From positions 310,001-374,000 of the forward strand of contig NZ_CP135921.1 in assembly GCF_032397745.1 (NCBI RefSeq): a DNA stretch of 64,000 nucleotides, given 5' to 3'. A program made the position numbers and the translations under genes. The notes beneath the pieces were generated by a model, which had not been told where the DNA came from, searched no databases, and worked only from the letters and a program-made list of their open reading frames with translations. Of the stretch, positions 53,263 through 62,831 are shown one piece after another (the first letter of the stretch is position 1; each line of letters starts with the position of its first letter). Source of the DNA: Bradyrhizobium prioriisuperbiae. Lineage in GTDB: Bacteria; Pseudomonadota; Alphaproteobacteria; Rhizobiales; Xanthobacteraceae.

Positions 53263-55130
53263 CCGCGTTGGGCTAACGTTACCGATGCCATGATCGCCTT
53301 CTATGCCGAACGGGCGCGCGGCGGCACCGGGCTGTTGGTCGTCGAGGCGACCTATGTGGACGAAATCGGTCGACGGTTGCGCTTCAACAGCATGCTGCAC
53401 GACGATCACTTCATTCCCGGCATGCGACGCCTCGTTGAGTCGATCCATGCCGGCGGGGCCAAGGCCGCGTTGCAGATTGCTCATGGCGGCCGTGAATCTC
53501 GCACCGAGATAACCGGTCACGTGCCGGTCGCGCCTTCGCCGATCATCTCGCTCTATACGTCGGTCGGCGCTCCGGCTCTGCCGCGCGAAATGATGGTCGA
53601 GGAAATCCAGAGCGTTGTCAGCGCCTTTGCCGATGCGGCGGAGCGGGCGCGCCAGGCCGGCTTCGATGCCGTCGAATTGCACGGCGCCCATGCCTATCTG
53701 ACCGGCCAGTTTCTGTCGCCGGTGGCGAACCGCCGCGAGGATGATTATGGCGGTTCGGTCGAAAAGCGGTCGCGCTTCTACGTGGAAATCCTCCGTGCGA
53801 TCAAGACACGGCTCGGCGAAGATTACCCCGTAATCTGTCGCATGAACGGCAGCACATGTTCGAGGGCGGCATTGAGATCGCTGAGGCCGTCGAGACCGCT
53901 CGCATTCTCGAGCGGGCCGGCGCGGATGCGATCAGCGTCTCGGCGGGCATTCACGCGTCGCGCCCTTACGCAATCATCCCTGGCATGAGCGGGGCACGCG
54001 GGTGCTATGCCGTGCTTGCCGCGGCCGTGAAACGGGACGTCTCTGTTCCCGTGATGGCAGTCGGTCGCATCAATACGCCTGAAGTCGCAGACACTATGCT
54101 CGCCAATGGCGATGCGGATTTTGTGTGTCTCAGCCGCGCGCTCGTCGCGGATCCCTATTTCGTCGCAAAGGCGCAATCCGGCGATGTCGAGGCGATCGTG
54201 CCGTGCATTGCCTGTAACGAATGCGTCGCCTCGGTACATCGGCACCGGGGCATTGCGTGCACGATGAACCCGATGGCCAGCCGGGAGCTGGAATTCCAGG
54301 AGATGATGCGGCAGAAGCCGGTCTCGCGCCGGGTTGTCGTGATCGGTGCGGGCGTTGCAGGCATGGCGGCGACGTTGACCGCGGCGCGGCGCGGACATGA
54401 GACACATCTTATCGAGCGTAGCCGCGAGCTGGGCGGCCAGCTTCTTCTGGCGCATCGCCCACCGCACCGCGAGGAGCTCGAGAATGCGCTTCATTATTTC
54501 AGACGAAGGATCGTTCACGAGGGCGTCAAGGTTCATCTCGGCCGCGACTGGGGGGCGGAGAAGGTGGCGGCTCTTTCACCCAATCACGTCATTGTATCGA
54601 CAGGCGCCGATAGCCGATTGCCTGATATCCCCGGTATCAACCAGCCGCATGTGATCTTTGGCTGGCAGGTGATTGCTGAAACCCGCAAGGCCGGCAAGAC
54701 TTGCGTTGTCGTTGGTGGAGGGCTTGTCGGTATCGAGGTCGCGGATTTCCTGGCTCACCGCGGGCACAAGGTGATGATCGTTGCGAGATCCGGCCTGTTG
54801 ACCAAGGCTGTGTGGGCCGACCATGTCTATTTCCTCGATCGCGTCCGCGAACTTGGAATCGAAACGATGGCAAATACGAAGGTGCATGCCATCGGCCCGG
54901 ATTGGATCGACGTCGAACCCGCCGGCCAGATTCAGCGGATTCTGAAGAATATCGATAACGTTATCATCTGTACCGGTTACGAGCCGCGACAAGCTATTGG
55001 CAAGGATCTGATGGCCAAGGGCATCGCAGTTACCTTCGCAGGCGACGTGCTAGGCTCACGCAAGTTCTTCCAGGCCGTGGAAGAAGGCACGCTGGCGGGG
55101 CTGGGCGTTCAAGGAAAACGGATAATTTAG
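53263..55130 (+). pseudogene. Old Yellow Enzyme-type NADH:flavin oxidoreductase (2,4-dienoyl-CoA reductase-like), truncated and frameshifted
   Basis: The FMN barrel begins abruptly at NVTDAMIAFYAERARGGTGL, lacking the usual first ~40 residues; an in-frame stop lies at 53254. Catalytic-type segments follow: QIAHGGRES, GFDAVELHGAHAYLTGQF and ICRMNGS. Near 53848 one base is missing; the next frame continues MFEGGIEIAEAVETARIL, the 4Fe-4S cysteines CIACNECVASVHRHRGIAC and the FAD-binding VVVIGAGVAGMAATLTAARR. A complete relative would have about 650-680 residues. Non-functional unless the lesions are artefacts. Confidence 0.85.
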
Positions 55131-55232
55131 GCTCTGACGCAGTCGCGGTCATTTGTGGCGCTCTCAATCTGTGGGCGCCTCGCCTACACCTCGCCGCTGC
55201 AAGGGGGACGAGGTGATGACGCTGGAGAAGCG

Positions 55233-55652
55233 ATGCTGTTGGACTGCATTTCCGAAGACCTGACGGGTGCGGCCGACCTCGCCGTTCACGACACCGCCGA
55301 TGGCGACTTCGCCGCCGAGGTCGAGTTGAGGACCCTGCTCGATGCGACGAGCCGCCGGGGGCCGCTTATCCTCACGAACACGCTGGGCCGGCCCTGGACG
55401 TCCGATGGCTTTCGCACGTCGTGGGGAAAGGCTTGCGAGCGTGCCGGTATCGACGGCCTGACGCTTCATGATTTGCGCGGCACGGCGGTGGTTCGCCTTG
55501 CGATCGCAGGCGCCAGCGTACCGCAGATCGCGGCCGTCACCGGTCATTCGTTGAAGGACGTCGAGGCCATTCTCGATGCGCACTACCTCGGTCGCGACAT
55601 TCAGCTAGCAGAAGCTGCGGTGCTAAAGCTCGAGGCGAGAACAAAACTGTAA
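55233..55652 (+). pseudogene. Tyrosine integrase C-terminal remnant, possibly fused to another gene start
   Basis: From about residue 45 the frame matches phage-type integrases: RRGPLILTNTLGRPWTSDGF, the HXXR box LHDLRGTAVVRLA, the His in TGHSLKDVEAIL and the nucleophile Tyr in DAHYLGRD. The N-terminal arm- and core-binding domains and the first catalytic Arg are missing. The first 17 residues from the ATG at 55233 (MLLDCISEDLTGAADLA, ribosome site GGAG) resemble instead the start of four-carbon acid sugar kinases. It ends 61 bp from the tRNA that served as attachment site. Confidence 0.8.
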
Positions 55653-55713
55653 ACGGTGGTGTAAACGGCGCTGGTTTTGCCGTTTGCTCAAACCGCTAAG
55701 TGCTTGATTTATA

Positions 55714-55789
<76 letters not shown>

Positions 55790-55923
55790 GGAACCCGTCC
55801 GGATATCGATGCGGGAGGGCGTCGTGTAGCAAAGCGGGCCCCCCATGTCCAGCAATGCGGGCAAGGTTTTCCCGCATCTTTGGGAGAAATTTCGGGGCTG
55901 TCCGGAGCTTCTCCCCAAACGGC

Positions 55924-55952
55924 GAAAAGCCACTGAGAATCAGCGGCTTTTC
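55924..55952 (-). terminator. Terminator-like hairpin after the Spy-like gene
   Basis: An 8-bp stem GAAAAGCC/GGCTTTTC, with an additional inner CTGA/TCAG pairing, lies 27 bp beyond the stop of the minus-strand Spy-like gene and is followed by GCCGTTT. Confidence 0.65.
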
Positions 55953-55979
55953 GGTCTTTCCGAGGGACGGAATCGAGGC

Positions 55980-56534
55980 TCAGAGCCGGCTCGGCCCGTC
56001 GTCCCGGTCCGGACCGCGGCCACGGTCGCCGCCACTGTCGAAATCCCGGTCGCCGCCGCGGCGGAAATGCTCGCGCCAGCCGCCGTGATGATGGCCACCC
56101 ATGCGGGTCAGGAAGGTCAGGCGCCGCTTCTGGCCCTCGTCCAGGGTCTTGTAGAGCGGATCGGCGGCGTCCGCGATCTTCTTCAGGCCGGCGGCCGTGG
56201 CCGCCATCCGGTCGGAGCGCTCGCGCAGGCGGGCAATCGGATCCTGTTGTTCCTTGGTGTCGGTCGAGGCGTTGGCGCGGTCGATGCGCTGCTTGGCGAA
56301 ATCGCGCACCGCGCTCTCGATCGCCGGCCAGTTCTTCTCCTGCTCCGCCGTGAGTTTCAGCCCGGCCTTCACCGCGGCGATGCGCGCGTCGACGAATGCA
56401 AGCCGGTCTTCCGCACTCATGCGGGAGTGACGCCAGGACCCGCGGTCGCCATCCCAGCCGCGGTGCTGCGCGTAGACGGCGGTGGAACCGGCCAGCGCGG
56501 CGGCTGCAACACCGGCGAGAATGATCTTCTTCAT
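55980..56534 (-). CDS. Spy/CpxP family (LTXXQ motif) periplasmic protein
   Basis: 184 residues with a Sec signal peptide (MKKIILAGVAAAALAGSTAV) ending at YAQHRG. The helical domain has DRLAFVDARIAAVKAGLKLT with LTAEQEKNW, the LTXXQ motif, and later ADPLYKTLDEGQKRRLTFL. The C-terminal tail is His/Arg/Gly/Asp rich and may bind metal. Spy and CpxP are envelope-stress chaperones and metal sensors; this member probably has a similar periplasmic role. Confidence 0.88.
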   Translation of the reverse strand: MKKIILAGVAAAALAGSTAVYAQHRGWDGDRGSWRHSRMSAEDRLAFVDARIAAVKAGLKLTAEQEKNWPAIESAVRDFAKQRIDRANASTDTKEQQDPIARLRERSDRMAATAAGLKKIADAADPLYKTLDEGQKRRLTFLTRMGGHHHGGWREHFRRGGDRDFDSGGDRGRGPDRDDGPSRL

Positions 56535-56665
56535 CAGAACCTCCAGGTAACGCCCCGCTTCAACATGGGCGCCTCGGAAGCTCCATTCAACTTAAGGTTT
56601 GGATAGAAAGATGTATGGCTATTCAGACCTGTGTCAGCGTGCGACGCCGGAAACATCACGCAATC

Positions 56666-57991
56666 TTACAGCATACCCAACAGCCGCGGCAGCCAGAGCG
56701 ACAGTTCCGGCACGTAAGTCACGACGACCAGGAAACCGAGCATGGTGAGCAGCCACGGCCATACCGCAATAGTCAGCTCCGTAATGCCCATCTTGGCGAT
56801 GCCCGAGGCGACATAGAGGTTGAGGCCGACCGGCGGATGGCACATGCCCACCTCCATGTTCACCGTCATCAGGATGCCGAGATGCACCGGATGTATGCCG
56901 AGGCTGACCGCGATCGGAAACAGCAGCGGCGCGGTGATCAGCACGATCGAGCTCGCTTCCATCACATTGCCCGCAACCAGCAGCAGCACATTGACGAACA
57001 GCAGGAAGGTATACTTGTTGACCCCCATCGCGGTGATCCACGCCGTCAGCTGCTGCGGGATCTGCTCGTTGGTCATCATGAAGGAGAACAGCACGGCGTT
57101 GGTGATGATGTAGAGGATCATCGCACTCATGTTGGCGGAGCCGAGCAATACCCGCGGCACATCCTTCAACGACATATCGCGATAGACGAAGACCGCGATG
57201 ACGAAAGCATAGACCGCAGCCATGGCGGCAGCTTCAGTCGGTGTAAACATGCCGGTGTAGATACCGCCGAGCACGATCAGGATCAGGAGCAGGCCCCAGA
57301 TCGACTTGCGGAAGGCATCGAAGCGCTCAGCCCAGCTGGCGCGAGGCATGCGGGGGTAATCATTACGCCAGGCGCGGTAGAATGTGGTCATGCCCAGCAA
57401 CGTCGCCAGCAGCAGGCCGGGGATCACGCCCGCCATGAACAGCTGGCCTACGGACGCCGACGAGACCCGCTGCCCTGTCGGTCCGAGCGCCACGCTGCCG
57501 CCGGTCGCGACGGCATAGATCACCATCACGATTGAGGGCGGGATCAGGATGCCAAGCGCCCCCGAGGTGGTGATGACACCGGCGCCAAACCGCTTGGGAA
57601 AGCCTTGCTTCACCATCGCCGGCATCAGGATCGAGCCGATCGCGACCACAGTCGCCGGTGACGAGCCGGAGATCGCTGCAAACAGCGCGCATGCCAGCAC
57701 GCCAGCCAGTCCGAGACCACCATACCAGTGGCCGACCATCGAGGTGGCGAAATTGATCATGCGGCGTGCGACGCCGCCATGGGTCAGGAAATTGCCGGCC
57801 AGGATGAAGAACGGGATCGCCATGATCTCGAAGCTCTCGATCCCGGTGAACAGCTTCAGCGCCACCGATTCGATCGGCACGCTGGTCAGCGTGAACATGA
57901 AAGTGAGCACGGTGAGACCGAGCGCGATCGAGATCGGCATCCCGGTCAGCATCAGGGCGATCAGCAGTGCAAAGATGATGAGGCTGTTCAT
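56666..57991 (-). CDS. TRAP transporter large permease (DctM type)
   Basis: 441 residues with about 12 membrane helices. DctM features include LMLTGMPISIALGLTVL, AIPFFILAGNFLTHGGVARRM, SGSSPATVVAIGSILMP and GVITTSGALGILIPPSI, with the late VGMCHPPVGLNLYVASGI. It is the Na+-coupled channel of a TRAP importer. It overlaps the small-permease gene by 4 bp on the minus strand. Confidence 0.94.
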   Translation of the reverse strand: MNSLIIFALLIALMLTGMPISIALGLTVLTFMFTLTSVPIESVALKLFTGIESFEIMAIPFFILAGNFLTHGGVARRMINFATSMVGHWYGGLGLAGVLACALFAAISGSSPATVVAIGSILMPAMVKQGFPKRFGAGVITTSGALGILIPPSIVMVIYAVATGGSVALGPTGQRVSSASVGQLFMAGVIPGLLLATLLGMTTFYRAWRNDYPRMPRASWAERFDAFRKSIWGLLLILIVLGGIYTGMFTPTEAAAMAAVYAFVIAVFVYRDMSLKDVPRVLLGSANMSAMILYIITNAVLFSFMMTNEQIPQQLTAWITAMGVNKYTFLLFVNVLLLVAGNVMEASSIVLITAPLLFPIAVSLGIHPVHLGILMTVNMEVGMCHPPVGLNLYVASGIAKMGITELTIAVWPWLLTMLGFLVVVTYVPELSLWLPRLLGML

Positions 57992-58566
57992 CGCAGCGCC
58001 TCGGTCATCGCCTTGCCGCTGTCGACCTCGATACCTTCGACGCGGCTTTCGTCATGATGCGGCAGCGCGCCGGTGCGCCAGAACGACCACGCCACCTGCA
58101 GGAAACGGAAACACATCAGGTAGGAGCCAAGCGGAATGCAGAGATAGACGATCCAGCTCGGCACTTCGAGATCGGGCGATGTCTGGTCGGTCCCCATCAG
58201 CCCGAGGACGAATTTCGCCCCCATGGTGCCGATGACGGCGGTAAAGAATGCCCCGCTCAGCAAGCTGAACAGTACGGTCCCCCTGCGCCAGGCCGGCCGC
58301 AACTGGTTGACCAGAACATCGACGCCGACATGGATGCCGGTGCGCACACCGTAGGCCGCGCCGAATTTCGCCATCCACACGAACATGTAAATGCACAGCT
58401 CTTGTGCCCAGGATATGTGAATGTGGCGCAGATATGGATAGAACGCGCGAATACCGGAGCCGTAGCGATGCAGCACCGCGACGAAAATCACCAACGTCGC
58501 CCCCGCGATCAGCGAAGCGATCAGGATTTCCTCGAGACGATCGAGGATACGCAGCAGGATTTTCAA
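57988..58566 (-). CDS. TRAP transporter small permease (DctQ type)
   Basis: 192 residues with four membrane helices, the first near EEILIASLIAGATLVIFVAV. The typical WAQELCIYMFVWMAKFGAAY segment follows helix 2, and VDVLVNQL marks the cytoplasmic stretch. DctQ holds the large permease in the membrane and contacts the binding protein. The C-terminal ~25 residues extend past the usual end. The binding-protein gene lies 131 bp upstream. Confidence 0.92.
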   Translation of the reverse strand: MKILLRILDRLEEILIASLIAGATLVIFVAVLHRYGSGIRAFYPYLRHIHISWAQELCIYMFVWMAKFGAAYGVRTGIHVGVDVLVNQLRPAWRRGTVLFSLLSGAFFTAVIGTMGAKFVLGLMGTDQTSPDLEVPSWIVYLCIPLGSYLMCFRFLQVAWSFWRTGALPHHDESRVEGIEVDSGKAMTEALR

Positions 58567-58697
58567 GGATTGTCCCCCACCCGTCGCCGAGCGCGTTTTC
58601 GCGCCTTGTGCAGCTATTGCCTAGAAGATTGCGGGCTGCGCGCCAAGCCCCTCGCGCGGCGCGCAGCCCATGACGTTATCCCTTACGATACGTCTGA

Positions 58698-59702
58698 TCA
58701 GTTCGTGGATCCCTTGGCTTCCTTCTCGAACTCGGCGATCAGGTTCTTGCCCACCCGAGACGACATTTCGTCGGTCACGGGCTGCAGCGCCTTCATCCAC
58801 TCCGCCTTCTCTGCCGGCGTCAGTTCATAGAAGGTGGTGGTGCCGGCCTTCTTCATGGCTTCGATGGCCTCGTCATTTTCCTTCTGGGCAATGCCGTTGG
58901 AATAGTCGGTCGCCTCGTCCATCGCCTTTTCGAGCTGCTGGCGGATGTCGGACGGCAGGCCGTCCCAGAACTTCTTGTTCACGATCACCGCATAGCCAAT
59001 GTAGCCGTGGTTGGAGATGGTGGCGTGCTTCTGCACCTCATGCATCTTCTGAGTGTAGCAGTTCGACGGCGTATTCTCGTTGCCGTCGACCACACCGGTC
59101 TGCATCGCCTGATAGACTTCCGAGAACGCCAGCACCTGCGGGATGGCGCCAAGCGCCCGCATTTCCGCTTCCAGCACCTTGGAGGACTGGATACGCATCT
59201 TCATGCCCTGGAAATCCGCGACCTTGTGCATGGGCCGGTTGCCGGTCATGATCTTGAAGCCGTTGTCCCAGTAGGCAAGGCCCTTGATGCCTTTCGGCTC
59301 CAGCTTGGCAAGCAGATCCTTGCCGACCTTGCCCTTGGTGACACGTCCCAGCGCTGCCTTGTCCGGCAGGATGAAAGGCAGATCGAACACCTCGAACTCC
59401 TTCACGCCCAGCGGCCCGAACTTGGCGAGAGACGGCGCCAGCATCTGCACCGCGCCGAGTTGAAGGGCCTCGACCTCTTCCTTGTCCTTGTAGAGCTGGG
59501 AGTTCGGATAGACTTCGACCTTGACCTTGCCGCCGGTATACTTTTCGGCGAGTTCCTGGAATTTGAGTGCGCCCTTGCCCTTCGGGGTATCCGGCGCCAC
59601 CACGTGGCTGAACTTGATGACGATCGGCTGTTGTGCCGCCGCCGGGCCGACCAAGGCAGCCACGGCAACCGACAATGCGGCCAGGATGATTTTTCTTCGC
59701 AT
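58698..59702 (-). CDS. TRAP transporter solute-binding protein (DctP type)
   Basis: 334 residues from the ATG at 59702 (GGGAGAG upstream). A Sec signal peptide ends near GPAAAQQP. DctP-family segments are IKFSHVVAPDTPKGKGAL, YPNSQLYKDKEEVEALQLG, the ligand-Arg region GMKMRIQSSKVLEAEM and VVDGNENTPSNCYTQKM. The Arg in MRIQ binds the ligand carboxylate in characterised members. Binds an organic or sugar acid in the periplasm. A glycoside hydrolase gene diverges from it. Confidence 0.93.
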   Translation of the reverse strand: MRRKIILAALSVAVAALVGPAAAQQPIVIKFSHVVAPDTPKGKGALKFQELAEKYTGGKVKVEVYPNSQLYKDKEEVEALQLGAVQMLAPSLAKFGPLGVKEFEVFDLPFILPDKAALGRVTKGKVGKDLLAKLEPKGIKGLAYWDNGFKIMTGNRPMHKVADFQGMKMRIQSSKVLEAEMRALGAIPQVLAFSEVYQAMQTGVVDGNENTPSNCYTQKMHEVQKHATISNHGYIGYAVIVNKKFWDGLPSDIRQQLEKAMDEATDYSNGIAQKENDEAIEAMKKAGTTTFYELTPAEKAEWMKALQPVTDEMSSRVGKNLIAEFEKEAKGSTN

Positions 59703-59921
59703 TTTTTTCTCTCCCAATGGCTCTTGCGAGCTGTCTCCCTCACCAGCCGGGGTCGTCGTCACCGCCGTCCCCGGAAATTCCGGCCGCACCATCGCAATCC
59801 ACTCAAGGCAAGACCATTGCCCGTTAGCAGGGGGTGCGAACCTCCTGCAATTTTGCTGCGCTGCAAACACGTTCCGGCGACCGAAAGTCGTTGAACGCGC
59901 AACGCTGTTTAGAGCAGTTTT

Positions 59922-59958
59922 CCGATCAGTTGAAGTCTTGATCAACCGATCATTTGAA
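59922..59958. promoter_or_regulatory. Direct repeats in the divergent TRAP/glycosidase region
   Basis: CCGATCAGTTGAA (59922-59934) and CCGATCATTTGAA (59946-59958) are spaced exactly 24 bp, about two helical turns, and differ at one base. They lie in a 331-bp gap (59703-60033) between the TRAP operon and the GH79-like gene, which holds no gene. Such spacing fits a dimeric regulator acting on one or both promoters. Confidence 0.5.
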
Positions 59959-60033
59959 TCCCTGCGGCACCTGCGAGGAACTTTCATAAAGCGGTCTGCG
60001 CCATATGATGGTGACTTCAGATGTGAGAGTGCC

Positions 60034-61539
60034 GTGCAACGTCATCTGTTTGTCAGCTTAAGAGCCGTCGGCCTGGTGCTTGGGCTCGCTGCACACCCCT
60101 GCGCCAGCGCCCTCGCCGGTGAACCGGCGCCGCTTCTTGCACCGGCGCAGATGCCCCGCGTCGGCACGGTCGACGTACGTTTCCAGTCCTATAACATCGA
60201 AATGGTCGAGGTGACGGGAGGCCGTTTCTGGAGACCTTACGGCGCGCCACCCCAACGGTCCGCCACAAGATCCGACCTCTTTGCCGAGCGCGCGCCGATC
60301 GACCTGACCAACGCGCGGCTGCGCAGGCTCGCCGCAGCGCTAGGGCCGGCATACCTGCGGATCAGTGGAACAGCGGCCAACGCCACAGCCCCTGCCAACG
60401 CAAACACCGCATCGGCTACGCCACCACAAGGCTTCAACGGCGTCTTGACCCGCCTGCAATGGCATGGCGCCATCGATTTCGCCCGCGCCGTCGATGCACG
60501 GATTGCCACCTCGTTTGCGATCAGCCCCGGCACGCGCGACGCCAAAGGCGCATGGATGCCGAAGCAGGCGCGACGGCTGCTCGCCCTCACCCGTGCCGCG
60601 GGAGGACGCATCGCCGCCGCCGAGTTCATGAACGAGCCGGACCTTCCCGAGATCGGCGGCGCGCCGGCCGGTTACGCCCCTTCGGCCTACGGGCGGGATT
60701 TCAAGACGTTCCGTGCGTTCATGCGACGCAAGGCGCCACGCATGCTGATCCTCGGCCCCGGCGCGATCGGCCAGACGGCGGCGGTGCCGGCCCTGCTGAG
60801 CGCATCCGGCGCGGATTTGGACGTGGTGTCCTATCATCACTATGGCGCACTATCCCGGCGATGCGCCGGACACCACACACCGGACGACGCGCTCTCCGAA
60901 ACCTGGCTCGCCGGCGCGGACCAGGCCCTGGCCTTCGCGCAGACGCTGCGCGACCGCTTCGCCCCGGGCAAGCCGATCTGGCTGACCGAGACCGGCGAGG
61001 CCGCATGCGGCGGCAATCCTTGGGCCGCAACATTCCTCGACACCTTCCGCTATCTCGACCAACTCGGACGATTGGCCAAAGCAGGCGTGCGCGTCGTGAT
61101 GCACAACACACTGGCGGCGAGCGACTATGCACTGCTCGACGAGGTCACGTTCACGCCGCGGCCGAGTTACTGGGGCGCGCTGTTGTGGCGACGCCTGATG
61201 GGCCCGATCGTGCTCGACGCCGGCCTGCCGATCCAGGCCGGGCTGCATGTCTATGCCCACTGCCGCCGCGATGCGGTCGGGGTGACGCTGCTGGTGATCA
61301 ACACCGACCGCGACGCCCCTCATGCACTCACGCTTGCGGCGGCATCGGAGCGCTACACGCTGGACGCAGCCGGCCTCAGGGATAGCGCGGTGCAGCTGAA
61401 TGGCCATTCACTCGCGCTTGGCGCCGGTGATGAATTGCCGCAGCTCGCCGGCCAGCCGACAGCGGCCGGCCCCGTGACCTTCGCACCCGCGACCATTACT
61501 TTCCTGACTGTGCCGACGACCAACGGTGCCTGCGGATGA
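60034..61539 (+). CDS. Secreted glycoside hydrolase, GH79/heparanase-like
   Basis: 501 residues from a GTG at 60034 (GAGAGT upstream); the frame stays open far upstream but only opposite the binding-protein gene. A signal peptide ends near ALAGEPAP. The (beta/alpha)8 domain has the acid/base Glu201 in FMNEPDLPE, after Asn as in clan GH-A, and the nucleophile candidate Glu319 in WLTETGEAACGG. A beta-sandwich C-terminal part follows YWGALLWRRLMGPIVLDAG. GH79 enzymes remove glucuronic acid residues, which would suit the divergent acid transporter. A related clan-A family is possible. Confidence 0.8.
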   Translation: MQRHLFVSLRAVGLVLGLAAHPCASALAGEPAPLLAPAQMPRVGTVDVRFQSYNIEMVEVTGGRFWRPYGAPPQRSATRSDLFAERAPIDLTNARLRRLAAALGPAYLRISGTAANATAPANANTASATPPQGFNGVLTRLQWHGAIDFARAVDARIATSFAISPGTRDAKGAWMPKQARRLLALTRAAGGRIAAAEFMNEPDLPEIGGAPAGYAPSAYGRDFKTFRAFMRRKAPRMLILGPGAIGQTAAVPALLSASGADLDVVSYHHYGALSRRCAGHHTPDDALSETWLAGADQALAFAQTLRDRFAPGKPIWLTETGEAACGGNPWAATFLDTFRYLDQLGRLAKAGVRVVMHNTLAASDYALLDEVTFTPRPSYWGALLWRRLMGPIVLDAGLPIQAGLHVYAHCRRDAVGVTLLVINTDRDAPHALTLAAASERYTLDAAGLRDSAVQLNGHSLALGAGDELPQLAGQPTAAGPVTFAPATITFLTVPTTNGACG

Positions 61540-61647
61540 CCAGAAAACAACATGCAGGCTCGGCATGATTCGCTGCTACAAAAGGGCCTCAGCGCGACGC
61601 GCCATGTCATGTTAGCTTTGCCGCCAGAAACTCGATGGGATTAACGA

Positions 61648-62334
61648 TTGCCAAACATCAGCGCCTACGACATTTCGATCTGGGTCTTGCCGCTCGTCAT
61701 CGCCATCACGTTTCATGAGGCCGCCCATGGCTTCGCGGCGCGCCAGCTCGGCGACAACACCGCCTGGCAGCTGGGACGCGTCAGCCTCAATCCGCTCAAG
61801 CATATCGATCCGTTCGGCACCATCCTGCTGCCGGCGGTGCTGCTGTTGTCCCACTCGCCGTTCCTGTTCGGCTACGCCAAGCCGGTCCCGGTCAATTTTC
61901 GCAATCTGCGTAATCCCCGGCTCGACATGGTCTGGGTTGCGCTCGCCGGCCCGATCATGAACATCCTGCTGGCGGCGCTCGCCGCTCTGGCCTTCCACCT
62001 CATCGCCTATGTTCCAACGGGAGCCGCGTCCTGGACCGTCGACAATCTCAAGAACGCACTGATCATCAACATCGTTCTTGCGGTGTTCAACATGCTTCCG
62101 ATCCCACCGCTGGATGGCGGACGGGTGGCGGTGGGACTGCTGCCCAATGTCATTGCCATCCCGCTATCCCGGCTCGAGCCCTACGGCATGCTGATCCTGA
62201 TTGGTTTTATTATCATTTTACCGATGCTTGGCACCCAATTGGGCCTGAATCTCGATTTCATCTCGCAGATCCTGCGCACCGCGACCGGCTTCATTCTGAA
62301 TTGGCTACTCTTGCTCACGGGCAATCTTTCGTGA
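61648..62334 (+). CDS. Site-2 protease-like M50 metallopeptidase
   Basis: 228 residues from a TTG at 61648 (GATGGGA upstream). The zinc motif HEAAH is at residues 23-27 within the first helix. The third ligand Asp is in NMLPIPPLDGGRVAVG. Five or six membrane helices are present, and there is no PDZ domain, as in the short bacterial rhomboid-unrelated M50 group. It probably cleaves membrane-embedded proteins; the substrate is unknown. Confidence 0.9.
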   Translation: MPNISAYDISIWVLPLVIAITFHEAAHGFAARQLGDNTAWQLGRVSLNPLKHIDPFGTILLPAVLLLSHSPFLFGYAKPVPVNFRNLRNPRLDMVWVALAGPIMNILLAALAALAFHLIAYVPTGAASWTVDNLKNALIINIVLAVFNMLPIPPLDGGRVAVGLLPNVIAIPLSRLEPYGMLILIGFIIILPMLGTQLGLNLDFISQILRTATGFILNWLLLLTGNLS

Positions 62335-62369
62335 CATGCGTAGTGCGGACGAAATAGACAGAGAGACTT

Positions 62370-62828
62370 GTGGTCAAAGCTGCTGACATGATGATCGCCA
62401 GGCGCGCCGACACCCAGGCCCGTGCCGACGTCGCGACCTGGAAGATGATGGCGAAACTGAACGGGACCGATTCCCTTCCGGCCGATGCCCAGGCTTATCT
62501 CGCCGGCTACCAGGCTCTGCTCAAGACAGAGCCGGAGACTGAGGCGACGGAGACCATGATCGCCCTGGTTTACAAAAACTATTATGCGGCGATGGGTGGC
62601 CACGGCACGGCGCCCACGATCCAAAGCGGTCCTGTCGATCCCATCGCCGACAATGTGACGCCGTTTCAACGACCGAAGCCGCAGCGACCCACCCCTCAGC
62701 GTGCGAAGGCCGCACAATCCGCCGGCCGAGGCGCCAGCCCCGACGGCAAGCCGCGGCTTCCCGTCGGGCTGATTTTCATCGCTCTGGTGATTGTCGTGGT
62801 TGGGGCGCGCTACCTTCTCGGCTGGTAA
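62370..62828 (+). CDS. Hypothetical protein with a C-terminal membrane anchor
   Basis: 152 residues from a GTG at 62370. A soluble N-terminal helical region (to about residue 75) is followed by a Pro/Gln/Arg/Ala-rich linker and one C-terminal helix, LPVGLIFIALVIVVVGARYL. I recognise no domain. It starts 35 bp after the M50 protease gene on the same strand, and a tail-anchored protein next to an intramembrane protease might be its substrate or partner (inference). Confidence 0.7.
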   Translation: MVKAADMMIARRADTQARADVATWKMMAKLNGTDSLPADAQAYLAGYQALLKTEPETEATETMIALVYKNYYAAMGGHGTAPTIQSGPVDPIADNVTPFQRPKPQRPTPQRAKAAQSAGRGASPDGKPRLPVGLIFIALVIVVVGARYLLGW

Positions 62829-62831
62829 TTC

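Noticed and set aside
59521..60033. An upstream extension of the glycosidase frame
   Set aside because: It lies opposite the TRAP binding-protein gene and the intergenic promoters. A signal peptide begins right after the GTG at 60034.
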